This document shows positions 55,601 through 59,900 of a stretch of DNA of 64,000 nt, piece after piece (the stretch's first letter is position 1; each line of letters begins with the position of its first letter). Below the pieces are notes generated by a model, which was given only the letters and a program-made list of their open reading frames with translations, did not search any database and was not told the origin of the DNA. Source of the stretch: Ditylenchus dipsaci (Eukaryota; Nematoda; Chromadorea; Rhabditida; Anguinidae); the NCBI GenBank assembly GCA_004194705.1, contig SADC01001044.1:77001-141000 (forward strand), given 5' to 3'. The translations under genes were made by a program, and so were the position numbers.

Positions 55601-56923
55601 AAATCATTTATTCAAAAAAATAATATTTGATGTTTTATGTGTCTCTAGCTTATTTATTTTGCATTCCTGGTTTAGCGTGAATGATAGTTGTCTCATTTGA
55701 TTGCTTTGTTAGACAGCCTATTTGTTTTATCCTGTCTTTATTCAAAAATGTACATGAAAACTTTCGATTTTTGAATTCCCGAAATTTGGGATTCTCGCCG
55801 CGGTTAAAATCCCGAAATTCCGGATTCCCGCCTACCTCCGTCAAAAACATCAAATCTCCCGTCAAAATCATTAAATCTCCCGTCAAATTTTTAAAACTTC
55901 TCGTTCTAGGTGTATACTTTTCATATTTTTCATTATTTTTTGCATTAGCATGTATTTCTGAATCTCTAGTTTCTGATAAGCTATTTACTAGCTTCATACA
56001 ATGTTGAAAAACAAGAGAAAAATTGAGTTTTTCAAAACTACACTTTTTTAAAATGAATTTTTCTCCCACTTTTCAAAATAGTATCGACCTAGTAAATAGC
56101 TTATCGGAAACTAAAAATTCAGGGCTACATGCTAATGCAAAAAAATAAAAATTTGAAAAGTATACACTGAGAATGAGAATTTTTAAAAATTTGACGGGAG
56201 ATTTAATGATTTTGACGGGTGTTTTCGATTTGAGCCATTTAAGCCCCCCCCCCTCGTTCAAAATCGTGTTTGTGGCATTGCGTTTTTGACCCATTTCTTG
56301 AAGACTGCTTTCATGCGAGTTACCACTCATTTTTTATCCGTGAGATGAGCTACAAAACGAGGTATAACTTGCCTGAGAAAACCTTTCGAAAAGTGGGTCG
56401 AAAACACAATGCCAAAACACGATTTTGAATAGGCGGAGGGCGCTTTAATCATAGTAAATACGGTAATTTTTTTAGAGAATTTTTTACTCTGCCCAAGAAA
56501 ATAGTGCCATTCTGATAGTAATGTTGCTAATCAAACTTTAAATTCTGCACAATTTTTTTCCTGTCGCAATATTGGGTTGCTAACAAAATAAAGCTCCAAA
56601 ACAACAACAAAAATACCTTTTAGGTAAATTTTTGTGGAACGAGGGTGGGGGAGGTGTCACATTGATAGAAAATACGGTAATTTCTTTCGTATAACCCAGA
56701 TAAAAAGTGTCCTTATATTCAGTTTGACTGCCCCAAAGTAAAAATTTTTAATTTGAATATCGCAAGTAAAAAAATAAAGGTGGGAATTTACTACAAAATT
56801 GCCTTATATATTCAATTTACCTACCTGAATCTGTGCAAAAGGCCCAATGATCAGCACTATCAATAGTGCAACCACTGCAAAAGGGGTCTCAAGCAGTAGT
56901 TGCAGAAAGCAGTTTCTCCGCAT
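6181..56923 (-). CDS. ADAMTS-type secreted metalloprotease with about 14 TSP1 repeats (whole gene)
   Basis: A secreted zinc endopeptidase of the extracellular matrix. The 34 exons read, 5' to 3', are 56923-56825, 49430-49303, 49169-48954, 48264-48030, 45661-45399, 44908-44846, 44274-44152, 44096-44081, 44019-43985, 42975-42871, 42820-42731, 42683-42636, 42260-42155, 42071-42009, 41964-41929, 41875-41819, 41768-41593, 41493-41318, 41251-41127, 36679-36497, 36419-36225, 36161-36015, 18782-18645, 18599-18283, 17818-17452, 17404-17214, 17041-16959, 16914-16841, 16796-16679, 15546-15394, 15348-15245, 10658-10471, 10409-10340 and 6366-6181. They sum to about 1,560 residues. Phases match at most junctions. 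Across the 17 kb intron, SCFEK joins PCQND and completes one TSP1 domain, so this is one gene. Exon 1 to 2 is out of phase, so an exon may be missing there. Several exons carry one-base frameshifts. C. elegans relatives (GON-1, ADT proteins) remodel matrix; I do not assign an orthologue. Confidence 0.8.
7060..9885. mobile_element. 2.8 kb palindromic (fold-back) element
   Basis: The left half (7060 to about 8540) is matched by an inverted right half (about 8600-9885). Examples are GGGAGATGGTGTCAGCC at 7110 with its complement near 9835, GCTTTTTCAGATTTTTTTTC at 7430 with its complement near 9700, and ACTAATTGGGGTGGTGTTCA at 8743 with its complement near 8375. A tighter hairpin of about 60 bp stems sits at 7202-7331. 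I see no transposase. A partial copy lies at about 34880-35060. The element sits in the last ADAMTS intron. Confidence 0.75.
9925..10287. mobile_element. Fold-back element with iterated AATTATCCG motif
   Basis: The termini GGTCTATTCGACAGACGGT and its exact complement bound the element. Both arms repeat a unit containing the hexamer TTATCC (or GGATAA), about four times on each side, alternating with CTGTTGAA words. Non-coding. Confidence 0.75.
10970..11075. repeat. Imperfect inverted repeat
   Basis: AAAAGCGCCGCAGAAAAAGC and a matching TGTGGCGCTTTTGTC sit either side of a short centre, with AAAGAAG/CTTCTTT words outside. Probably a decayed hairpin element. Confidence 0.4.
11236..11461. mobile_element. 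TTAA-flanked MITE with AGGGGCATG ends
   Basis: The arms are near-perfect inverted copies starting AGGGGCATGCTCTCCTGTTT. TTAA lies at both edges (232-235 and 462-465 within 11 kb), the piggyBac-type target duplication. Related termini occur at 27779-28011 and, weakly, around 62228-62527. Confidence 0.7.
11581..11652 (+). repeat. tRNA-like SINE head
   Basis: The sequence contains a perfect B box (GGTTCGATTCC) within a five-pair T arm (GCAGG/CCTGC), but the D and anticodon arms do not fold properly, so it is not a working tRNA. Similar B-box words recur at about 19930, 23850, 37785, 40300 and 55095. Confidence 0.45.
11922..12823. repeat. Left 902 bp direct repeat
   Basis: It matches 14334-15235 almost base for base. 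The few differences are mainly run lengths: GGGG against GGG near 12542, GG against GGG near 12198, and AAA against AAAA near 12270. Confidence 0.9.
13395..14939 (-). CDS. Unrecognised 514-codon ORF of the LTR-like element (gag-like?)
   Basis: This is the longest open frame in the window. It begins [15 protein letters not shown] inside the right terminal repeat and runs into the centre. The protein is acidic and Ser/Pro-rich at first ([13 protein letters not shown]; several SPD words), then basic, and ends in a Leu/Gln/Glu-rich stretch likely to form a coiled coil. A second frame at 13447-13148 carries on the coiled-coil style ([20 protein letters not shown]), so the natural protein is probably longer and interrupted by a one-base shift near 13440. 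No zinc knuckle, protease or polymerase motif is visible. A gag-like role is inferred only from its position. Confidence 0.5.
   Translation of the reverse strand: MFSDQKTLFSSLMQGLMNSGLIQSHEDVVKVSAQVQASILLQNSPDIIVTPDPLADLAETLSSFTDTSDWEEEAPTDIDGSTLPGFPNAPDALARYSLRMVSSSASSSRSHLQYEEDDLAPAVVSLVPAMGEWETIQLSSSSQLLVSSAEVKFGGSPRMSPAEVVEVEALVSNSLIVKSPDCNPIPYTPWCNKPSSNILLFTGSTIGTYGEGDRVCRALHTTGHPVLVDPVVKILEVPDLNKDSFSGAPTLLKPDHHVDRVDASKNSVPWDVPVKFISSPDHISGPAVISPVIEHCSRSSTPTLRTPRSSSLDLSIYRWSNGQNFQTSEIVCVLQNTHPDQNFGERCSRDSSEESFVIETPRECSDVERNSRRSSRKSLQKKVQSDLVEVPASDIGLFLSRDISNVVGDHQPSRQIFSKLTVLESSVKRDLHWLSRNQVDHDKQMKIQDKRVSKLSEVTETLQSQINFLSEEHRLQILDSDDCKETMVSIKDYIDLQIDKLQVAALLSFGASLQ
14334..15235. repeat. 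Right 902 bp direct repeat
   Basis: Partner of 11922-12823. On the minus strand it holds the first part of the long ORF. An in-frame extension of that ORF upstream of the ATG at 14939 is present in the left copy but blocked here by a one-base run-length difference. Confidence 0.9.
15245..18782 (-). CDS. ADAMTS exons 23-31: TSP1 array
   Basis: About eight TSP1 repeats are recognisable: [12 protein letters not shown] (exon 23), [11 protein letters not shown] and [11 protein letters not shown] (exon 24), [14 protein letters not shown] (exon 25), [14 protein letters not shown] (exon 26), WSDWSKCSC (exon 27, finished in 28), [12 protein letters not shown] (exon 29, finished in 30) and [11 protein letters not shown] (exon 30, finished in 31). 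Exons 23, 26, 30 and 31 are clean and in phase. Exon 24 needs at least four one-base corrections and exon 25 at least two. Junctions 27/28 and 28/29 each need one more G beside the donor. The breaks sit mostly at homopolymers. If they were real, this part of the gene would be dead, although the clean neighbours argue against that. Confidence 0.7.
15682..16540. mobile_element. pogo/Tigger-like element with iterated GCACTATATAGAGA
   Basis: It starts CAGTCGAGTCTATATATAGT and ends ...TATAGAGACTCGACTG, flanked by TA on both sides. The unit GCACTATA(TA)GAGA recurs many times in both orientations near the ends. Part of a GC-hairpin MITE copy is buried inside (about 15995-16095). Located in the intron between ADAMTS exons 29 and 30. 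Confidence 0.75.
18833..18920. repeat. Iterated GGTAAATTCATCC arm
   Basis: Three tandem copies of GGTAAATTCATCCTC-like units follow GTGTATCTGGCTCTA and are followed by TGTCTTGACAGGAATAA. The same layout is found inverted at 20100-20216 and, with a diverged unit, at 23655-23740, so this is one arm of that transposon family. Confidence 0.6.
19306..19556. mobile_element. GC-hairpin MITE
   Basis: A long imperfect palindrome centred on AAGCCCCCTGCGCCCCC and its complement. The outer arms are TGTCTAAGGTAAGTGAGTGC and the matching GCGCACACACACATACCTGA, with ACTCGAAAGTGACTCTGGAT outside. Other copies are at 25298, 33553/34300, 46481 and 54256, and fragments at 2620, 15995 and 48655. Confidence 0.75.
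19860..20050 (-). repeat. tRNA-derived SINE-like repeat
   Basis: On the minus strand it has a B-box-like AGGTTCCAATCCTGGTGGTG followed by a tail (ATTTTTTTCTTGATCAAC) and TAAAACTATT-like words that recur near 40225-40345. This suggests a tRNA-headed SINE family. Confidence 0.45.
20985..22720 (-). CDS. Unknown multi-exon ORF in two to three tandem, partly decayed copies
   Basis: On the minus strand, exon-like blocks with GT/AG borders repeat in the same order: one with [11 protein letters not shown] (about 21745-21640; decayed twin near 22620), one with [19 protein letters not shown] (21592-21333; twin 22553-22381 reading [18 protein letters not shown]), and one with [18 protein letters not shown] plus a hydrophobic [18 protein letters not shown] segment (about 22060-21870; twin 21230-21060). 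Amino-acid similarity between copies and shared splice sites argue for former coding. Stop codons in some copies suggest that only one unit, if any, is intact. I do not recognise the family. The one hydrophobic stretch hints at a membrane anchor. Confidence 0.45.
22049..22470. repeat. 211 bp direct tandem duplication
   Basis: 22049-22259 and 22260-22470 are near-identical direct copies, both starting TGAAGATCGGAACTGATTTG, with only a few differences. This is a recent local duplication inside the unknown ORF cluster. Confidence 0.8.
23770..23885 (+). repeat. tRNA-derived SINE-like repeat
   Basis: It contains GAGGCTACAGGTTCAAATCC, which includes a B-box word, followed by TGGGGTAGC. This matches the B-box regions near 19930 (inverted) and 40300 (inverted). 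Confidence 0.45.
24222..24560. mobile_element. Palindromic MITE (AAGTGGTCGTCCACT family)
   Basis: Inverted arms carry CCAAGTGGTCGTCCACTCG and GATCCAAGTGGACGAGTGCT at the ends, and TTCGAACACGCTGAAGATG with its complement inside. Two relatives lie at 39846-40180 and 40351-40620. Confidence 0.65.
24985..25885. mobile_element. 900 bp palindrome with a GC-hairpin MITE core
   Basis: Outer arms are inverted copies bounded by poly-C (24996) and poly-G (25860) tracts and contain GGACCCGTCCCATTTTGATT and AATTCCCGCCAAAACATTTT. The core at 25298-25548 is a standard GC-hairpin MITE. Either the MITE is the centre of a larger element or it landed in the centre of an older palindrome. Confidence 0.65.
26411..26700. 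mobile_element. Fold-back element with iterated TTCGCCAA/TTGGCGAA motif
   Basis: The left arm repeats TTCGCCAA-like words four times. The right arm carries the complement (TTGGCGAA, TAGGCGAA) four to five times. The inner inverted pair is CAAGTACTCTTATTTCTTTG with its match. No ORF. Confidence 0.65.
27779..28011. mobile_element. TTAA-flanked MITE inside the transposase remnant
   Basis: The ends read AGGGGCATGATC and, inverted, AGGAGCATGCCC. TTAA lies at 27775-27778 and 28012-28015. Inner arms share CGCGAACCAGCAGTT. It belongs with 11236-11461 by termini and target site. Confidence 0.75.
28488..28986. mobile_element. Mutator-type MITE with exact 9 bp target duplication
   Basis: GAAAATTCG occurs at 28479-28487 and again at 28987-28995. 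The ends carry TAGACGTTTGGCTACAAATG in inverted orientation over about 50 bp. A 9 bp duplication is the Mutator hallmark. The same TAGACGTTT terminus bounds 44391-44774. Confidence 0.85.
28555..28599 (+). repeat. Degenerate nematode telomere-type (TTAGGC) tract
   Basis: Seven consecutive TTAGG-based units (TTAGGCC, TTAGGC, TTAGGT, TTAGGG) lie inside the 28488-28986 MITE. TTAGGC is the nematode telomere repeat. Shorter echoes occur near 32800 and 45770. Confidence 0.6.
29070..29225. repeat. Dispersed repeat upstream of SUB1
   Basis: It matches 55185-55330 in the same orientation over about 150 bp (for example GATTTTGCGAACGGTTTCTT against GAATTTTGCGAACGTTTTTG, and GGGGTGGTCGTGC in both). It ends about 200 bp before the SUB1 start codon. 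Confidence 0.6.
29425..30081 (+). CDS. SUB1: SUB1/PC4-type transcription coactivator
   Basis: Three exons (29425-29526, 29603-29791, 29842-30081) join in phase 0 and give 176 residues. The N-terminal 97 residues are Ser/Lys/Asp-rich ([20 protein letters not shown]), as in PC4, where this region is regulated by phosphorylation. The C-terminal 79 residues form the PC4 single-strand DNA-binding domain: [19 protein letters not shown], then [18 protein letters not shown], then [14 protein letters not shown]4 links activators to the general RNA polymerase II machinery and binds melted DNA. The start is the first ATG of the open frame. The gene lies wholly inside an ADAMTS intron, on the opposite strand. 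Confidence 0.93.
30104..30109 (+). promoter_or_regulatory. SUB1 polyadenylation signal
   Basis: AATAAA lies 23 bases after the stop codon, followed by a GT/T-rich stretch (CTTGTTATGTTATTTTGC). This is a well-placed cleavage signal for a very short 3' UTR. Confidence 0.75.
30172..30345. mobile_element. pogo/Tigger-like MITE after SUB1
   Basis: Starts CAGTCAAGCCTCGATAAGCC and ends ATCGAGGTTCGACTG, with TA on both sides. The GGTGCCGGTTTATC-type unit repeats three to four times in the right half. It begins about 60 bp after the SUB1 polyadenylation signal. Confidence 0.8.
30890..31800. mobile_element. Inverted-repeat element with GGACAAATGTCC palindromes
   Basis: Arms at about 30890-31110 and 31570-31800 are inverted copies (GCCTTGGTCCCCCCTGTTGA with its complement; AGACGTTTCCCCTCATTTTT with its complement). 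Both ends carry TTTTGGACATTTGTCCAAAA palindromes. No gene was recognised between them. Confidence 0.65.
31801..32379. other. Intronic filler
   Basis: No coding or repeat structure that I can support, apart from the start of the Merlin-like region. Confidence 0.4.
32380..32652 (-). pseudogene. Merlin/ISXO2-like transposase fragment (N-terminal zinc ribbon)
   Basis: The frame reads [19 protein letters not shown], then [12 protein letters not shown], then FPMWQCP, the N-terminal zinc-ribbon of Merlin/ISXO2-type transposases. After the T7 run at 32470-32476 the frame is off by one. In the next frame it continues [15 protein letters not shown], the expected C-R-x-x-x-x-x-x-x-G-T-F-F signature. 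The catalytic DDE part is not seen, so it is a fragment. It sits in the large ADAMTS intron. Confidence 0.6.
32990..33477. mobile_element. Fold-back element with iterated GATAAATTTATC motif
   Basis: The termini CGTGGTGCGCAGAACAGATA and the matching complement bound arms made of six to eight TTATCTG/CAGATAA words. The inner inverted pair GCCAAAAATCCTGGCTGAAA-to-TTGATGGGTT region forms the centre. Non-coding. Confidence 0.75.
33553..34440. mobile_element. GC-hairpin MITE copies broken up by other insertions
   Basis: MITE halves at 33553-33690, 33826-33935 and 34300-34440 are separated by an inverted pair carrying GGGGGATTCTATACTCCGG and CAGTTTTCGGGCCAGGG, and by a segment with TGTACAGGGTGGATCAAAAA and TTTCCCCAGGGAAATCGATG. 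The last two words recur near 58070-58140. It is a nest of at least three insertions. Confidence 0.55.
34880..35060. repeat. Partial copy of the 2.8 kb palindrome
   Basis: Shares GGGAAAAAAGTTACAGCC, GGGTCACATGTTTCAAAGG and AATTTGTGCGAAAAAAAATT-like words with the right arm at 9560-9660. Confidence 0.6.
35061..36014. other. Intronic sequence before ADAMTS exon 22
   Basis: No exon recognised. A short inverted pair CGGCCAAATAACGGCCG is present near 35725. The rest is AT-rich and featureless to my reading. Confidence 0.35.
36015..36679 (-). CDS. ADAMTS exons 20-22: three TSP1 repeats
   Basis: Exon 20 ([15 protein letters not shown]), exon 21 ([15 protein letters not shown]) and exon 22 ([17 protein letters not shown]) each hold one TSP1 core with the spaced tryptophans and the CSxxCG motif that mark a C-mannosylated, often O-fucosylated fold. 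All three are in frame and phase 0. The last Cys of the third repeat is in exon 23, 17 kb away. Confidence 0.85.
36716..37289. mobile_element. pogo/Tigger-like element with an inner palindrome
   Basis: Starts CAGTCGAAACTTCGATACAT and ends GCTGTTCGACTG, with TA on both sides (36714-36715, 37290-37291). Inside, 36850-37040 is a separate inverted repeat (TTGGTTTCTAACAAAAC and complement) related to the 11236-11461 MITE interior. Confidence 0.65.
37290..39501. other. Intronic sequence with diverged tandem blocks
   Basis: Three loosely similar blocks (about 37450-37680, 38320-38600 and 38700-38900) share words such as AACACGCC, CACAAAGATGCCTTT and TACCCATTTAGGGCTACA, so an old approximately 300 bp unit was probably duplicated. 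A tRNA-like B box (GGTTCAAATCC) is at 37786. Around 39150-39290 there is a GC-rich tract of CCGCACTCCCGCG repeats. Confidence 0.4.
39502..39668. mobile_element. pogo/Tigger-like MITE
   Basis: Starts CAGTCGAACTCCGATATAAG and ends ATCGGAGTTCGACTG, flanked by TA. CCGATATAAGGCCACC recurs four times across both arms. Confidence 0.85.
39846..40180. mobile_element. Palindromic MITE, AAGTGGT family
   Basis: Inverted arms share GGACTAATTCGGACATGCTG and its match, and CCAAAACCTGTTTTCTGGA with its complement. Relative of 24222-24560. Confidence 0.6.
40225..40345 (-). repeat. tRNA-derived SINE-like repeat
   Basis: Minus strand: GAGGTTGCAGGCTCAAATCC (B-box-like), then TCGTGGTAACAGACATTATT. Very similar in layout to 19860-20050. 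Confidence 0.45.
40351..40620. mobile_element. Palindromic MITE, AAGTGGT family, right end truncated
   Basis: Starts CCAAGTGGTCGACCACTTGG. Inner pairs AGATGGTTTGACAGTGGTAA and its complement are present. The right terminus is lost. GC-rich GTGCGGGAGTGCG-type repeats follow to about 40870. Confidence 0.55.
41127..42260 (-). CDS. ADAMTS exons 13-19: disintegrin-like, central TSP1, Cys-rich
   Basis: Exon 13 has [10 protein letters not shown], exon 14 [16 protein letters not shown] and exon 15 DICRILWCG, together the disintegrin-like module; exons 16-17 close it with [14 protein letters not shown]. Exon 17 then gives the central TSP1 (NGEWSEWSS) and ends CTNPA, continued by [11 protein letters not shown] in exon 18. 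Exons 18-19 hold a Cys-rich region ([41 protein letters not shown]). All seven exons join in frame with no frameshift. The second Cys-rich block after the TSP1 follows the usual ADAMTS order. Confidence 0.85.
42636..45661 (-). CDS. ADAMTS exons 5-12: zinc metalloprotease domain
   Basis: The domain opens with [12 protein letters not shown] (exon 5) and ends with WSTCSVREF (exon 12). The active site HEMGHNMGMVHD (HExxHxxxxxHD) is assembled across the exon 10/11 splice, and the Met-turn region is CCLMSAV in exon 11. Exon 8 is only 16 bases. Two exons are shifted by one base: exon 7 at the T4 run 44215-44218 (reading FCRHQ needs one more T) and exon 10 at the A3 run 42910-42912 (one more T on the coding strand gives [13 protein letters not shown]). 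With those two bases allowed for, the phases of exons 5-12 agree throughout. The intron between exons 5 and 6 holds a 428 bp MITE. All zinc-binding residues are present. Confidence 0.8.
43560..43880. mobile_element. Fold-back element with iterated TCGCCAA motif
   Basis: The left arm repeats AACTCGCCAACGAAAAA-type words about five times. The right arm repeats the complement (GTTGGCGA, GTCGGCGAG, GTTGGCAAG). It resembles 26411-26700 in motif but differs outside it. Confidence 0.6.
44391..44774. mobile_element. Mutator-type MITE, TAGACGTTT family
   Basis: Near-perfect palindrome: both ends carry TAGACGTTTCTCGAAAATGA inverted. AAAAAAG lies at 44384-44390 and 44775-44781. Shares its terminus with 28488-28986. 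Located between ADAMTS exons 6 and 7. Confidence 0.75.
44949..45376. mobile_element. 428 bp MITE with exact 10 bp target duplication
   Basis: CATCCATACG occurs at 44939-44948 and 45377-45386. The ends share GCCCGGACATTGTC inverted, and GACATTGTC and GTCGCGCGAC words repeat along both arms. It lies in the intron between ADAMTS exons 5 and 6, only 41 bp from exon 6. Confidence 0.85.
46481..46736. mobile_element. GC-hairpin MITE, well preserved
   Basis: Central hairpin CCCCCTGCGCCCCGAAGGGG with its complement, flanked by the standard arms (GTCTAAGGTAAGTGAGTGCG; GCACACCCACATACCTTAGA). Confidence 0.8.
47109..47911. mobile_element. Element with ACTTACGTAAGT palindromic arms
   Basis: Both ends carry about 100 bp inverted arms with GGCCCTTTTTTCCA, AAAGGGCCAAACGACTTACG and GTAAGTCGTTTGGCCC. 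The interior contains a GGTAAATT-like arm fragment (47690-47770) but no ORF. Confidence 0.7.
48030..49430 (-). CDS. ADAMTS exons 2-4: prodomain
   Basis: Exon 2 (49430-49303) contains [10 protein letters not shown] and [18 protein letters not shown]. Exon 3 (49169-48954) contains the prodomain signature [20 protein letters not shown] followed by [14 protein letters not shown]. Exon 4 (48264-48030) starts with a YKRE motif and carries an acidic serine-rich stretch. This matches the M12B propeptide layout. Exons 3 and 4 join in phase 0, and exon 4 ends in phase 1 as exon 5 requires. No dibasic furin site is visible between here and the catalytic domain. The prodomain normally keeps the enzyme latent. 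Confidence 0.75.
48265..48953. other. Intron between ADAMTS exons 3 and 4
   Basis: Contains a fragment of the GC-hairpin MITE (GTTAGAGATGCGCGCACTTA, about 48665-48700). Nothing else recognised. Confidence 0.5.
49431..51224. other. Start of the first ADAMTS intron
   Basis: AT-rich. Around 50060-50410 a GATGAGCTACAAAA segment recurs near 56340, suggesting a dispersed repeat. I see no exon with good signals, although a missing prodomain exon would be expected between here and 56825. Confidence 0.35.
51225..53815. mobile_element. 2.6 kb element with iterated AGGTCG ends
   Basis: The left end has GTCGTGGTCAAGGTCGAGGT repeated through 51305. The right end (about 53735-53815) has the inverted form with GACCTCGACCACGACCTCGA. 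A third, shorter inverted copy is at 51505-51540. Another fold-back element (52290-53090) is nested inside. Confidence 0.55.
52290..53090. mobile_element. Fold-back element with iterated TTTTGCGGTGAGAAAAA arms
   Basis: Each arm is a tandem array of five to seven approximately 20 bp units containing GCGGTGAGAAAAA. The inner parts form a long palindrome (CGATTGAGCGGATTAGATTT; AGTTGGTTTTTTCGCGGTTT with matches). A diverged third copy of the inner part lies at about 52000-52100. Confidence 0.8.
54256..54515. mobile_element. GC-hairpin MITE, well preserved
   Basis: Same arms as 46481-46736 in the opposite orientation, with central GCGCTGCCTTCGGGGCGC. Confidence 0.8.
55079..55145 (-). repeat. tRNA-like sequence, probably SINE head
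   Basis: Minus strand has an A-box word TGGCACAGTGG and a B-box-like GGTTCGATTTC at tRNA spacing, with four pairing bases at the ends (GTAT/ATAC). The D, anticodon and T stems are poor, so a working tRNA is unlikely. Confidence 0.4.
55185..55330. repeat. Dispersed repeat, second copy
   Basis: Partner of 29070-29225, in the same orientation. Confidence 0.6.
55475..56463. mobile_element. CCGTATTTACT-ended element, TA duplication
   Basis: Ends CCGTATTTACTCAAATTTAA and the inverted TAGTAAATACGG, flanked by TA. The interior has inverted copies of GACGGGAGATTTAATGATTT and CCCGTCAAAATCATTAAATC, and TTAGTTTCCGATAAGC-like words. No ORF accepted. Confidence 0.7.
56825..56923 (-). CDS. ADAMTS exon 1: signal peptide
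   Basis: The ATG at 56923 opens 33 codons beginning [11 protein letters not shown] and running through a strongly hydrophobic stretch ([15 protein letters not shown]) to a GTAGGT donor. This is a classic secretory signal. I take it as the start of the protease because it is the only signal-like exon upstream on this strand. The link is inferred: it lies 7.4 kb from exon 2 and the phases (0 into 1) do not match, so an unseen short exon or a lost G is needed. Confidence 0.55.
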
Positions 56924-59900
56924 TAAAAAGCCAGCAAAGGCGGCCTTTGCTTTGCAAATAGGCGGATTGGAGGTGCGGTTGTCTGACAGCTCTCAAACAC
57001 AACCGAAAATATAATAGTTGCAATTGACCACAACTGTGGCATAGAAGGTACTAATGGATCAGTACAAAAAAGCCCTAAAATTGTCAGCTAGATGACTCAA
57101 CGCCCAAACACATCCAGCTAATGTAGAAATATAGCAGTGGTAGCTAAAATAAGCATGGAATCAGTAGGTGCTCCTCTTTCAGCCGATTATTTCCCTTGAT
57201 CCCTTCCAAAAATATAGTCTGGCTGGTCAGTAGCTGCACCAAAAGCGGCTGCTCATCCTCATGCACATGCCCGCCGGCAAGGCAGACCACTTTCCCTGGA
57301 TTTCCCTTTCTGATCCAGCTGCTGGATTGGGGAGATTAACACACACATTTTGGAGGGGGGGGGGCTATAGATAGGCTATTTGGAAGTAGTAGAGGATGGA
57401 TGGTCGGAGGAGGTATGTGTATGCACAAAACTTGTGGTCAATCAAAAAAGAAGATGTGTCATTTGTTATGGAGCTGCGCAATGATCATCGACAGTGGTAT
57501 TAGTTAATAATGCACGGAACTGATTAGCTGATGCCTCTTCTGCTGCTACTGCAAATTAATTGCTTCTTGTAGATCAATAGGAGTTGGAGAAAATAGTGGT
57601 ACTTAATTCTACAAAATAACCGGAAAGTTTCCGAGCTTAATAAAAATATTTTTTACAGCACACAGTCTACTCTTTTCATAATAGTCATCTATCTATTTTC
57701 ACCCCTAAAAATATGTTTAGTTAGCTCCAAAGATATTTTTAGTGTGGGACATCTCCCCATAGTATCCTCCAACTCCAAGGCTATCAAAACAGTGCTGGCA
57801 ACTTTTTTAAATCGAGGTAAAAAAAGTGTAAGGCCTTAGGCCGGAACGAACTGTTTTGAGGGGACCTGTTCAATCCAATCCATCCAGGATCAACTGTACA
57901 ATTAAACTTTATATAACACACACCCTTTTTCGACCATTGTCTCTCTCAAAGCTAGGTCCGGCTATTTGTTTGGCCTGATATTTGAAGTCTTTTACTAATT
58001 ATGTTTAGATAGTATGGTCTGTAAAATCACAAAAATTTAAGGTTTACAGGAGGTCTGTAGTATACAGGGTGGCCCAAAAAGATTCGGAAAATATTGAAAA
58101 TTTTGCCCGATCGATTTCCCCAGGAAAATAGATGACAGTAAATAAGCTACCTAGGAGCTCTTAGATTAGAAACAAAAAAGAGAAAAAGAATACGAATAAA
58201 TTTTAAATAAAAAAATTCGGAAGCAAAAGTTTTTAAAAATTTTCCGAGTTTTTTGGGCCTTCCTTAAAACTCTGTGCATCGAGCTTTGGCCGTACTGGTA
58301 TATTGCTCCAATTTTAGAGAACTAGGACCGAATTTCCAACAGGTAAAACCTTATTTATGAATTCAGAACAATTTAGAAATATATTCCATACAAAGCCATC
58401 CTTTTAATCTATCAACTTGATGCACCTTCTTTACTCCATAGTTTTATGTGAAATTAATAACTTTATTTCCATAAACTGTGATAGAAAAATAAAATAAATA
58501 TTACATGAATACGATTGATCTCAGATATCGCAACATTTTTAAAATGTATTTTATGTGATACCTTCTAGCGGTATTTTGCGTAAGGGATATATGTGAGTAT
58601 TCCATCTTCTTAAGAAATTCTCCTCAACATCCAGAAGTGGTTAAACAAGCGTGCTTGAGCAAGGCTACTTCCCAGCCTTCCTCCCACCCCAACTTTCTCT
58701 ATTCACACAGGTGGACAACAAACAAACAGGCATCAACTATACACTTGCACCAATGACCTAAAATGGGGCTGCTGCTGCCTCAGGTGGATTATATGTTCAC
58801 TGCGGATGGCTACAATGATATAAACACCTAAAAAACTAGGATTTGCGATGGCTGACTACAACCAAATAACTATCACCAAAGTCGCTTAAATTAAAAAGGG
58901 TCATTGTCCTCCTGTGCGCTTTTCACATACAATAATAAATTGGCGAAATTCAGGATTTGAAAAAAGGGAAAGGAACAACCCCGCGGGAGATGAAGAAGAA
59001 AACGAGTCAAAAATCAATGGAGTGTGGAGAAGTGAAGTGGTTTGCATGGGATGATCTCTCTTTTTCGGCTTAGAATGGAGCAGAAGCCTGTAAGTGTGAA
59101 TGTATTCACTTGCTCACCACTACCAACAGCAATGGATTTGATTGACCAAAAGAATTGGGAAATCTTTTGATTACTTTTAGGATTTTGTAAAAGTAGGTAC
59201 GAAGTTAAAAAGAGATGGTATTGTCCAAGATGGTGAAAGGGGCATGTCCTAGGTAAAAGAACAGTTCTTGTTGGTTTTTGGCAAGAGTTTTTGTACAGTC
59301 GAGTCTCCCACTAACACACTATCTTGGGACCAGGCCTAGTTGTATGTTAGTGAGACTGTATGTTGATGGAAAGGTCACTTCATCTTAATATAGCTCGGTG
59401 TATGTTAATAGGAGACTACATTCAATTCTTACATCAAATACAAGGGGCAACAGGCGCCTATTGGCGCCTCTATCGTGTATGTGAATAATAATAGTTGTTC
59501 ATTAAACATAAAAGATACGCAAAACTGAAACATCAATGCAAAGCGGGATCACGGCATTTCAACAAAGGCAAAAATAGGTTATAGGTGATTTCCCGCAACG
59601 GTAAAGTGTTGGATTTTGCTGTGCCAACGCTCGAAAAAAAGCTGTTTTCCTTGAGATTGGGTGAGTTCAACCCCACCTCTGAACACATTCGATTTTCCGA
59701 TTTTTTACGAATTTTTTATTTCTAGCCCATTATACGTAAAATCGAAAAGTAGACATAGGTCATAAATATCAGATTTTCAACTTTCCCCTTCAAAATTTTA
59801 GCACAGATCAGTCAAAAAGCCATACTTTACGTTAGATACAAGGCAAATAATTTTCTGGTATGGGAAACGCGAGGGTGGTATTTTTAAGACGCTCGATGTA

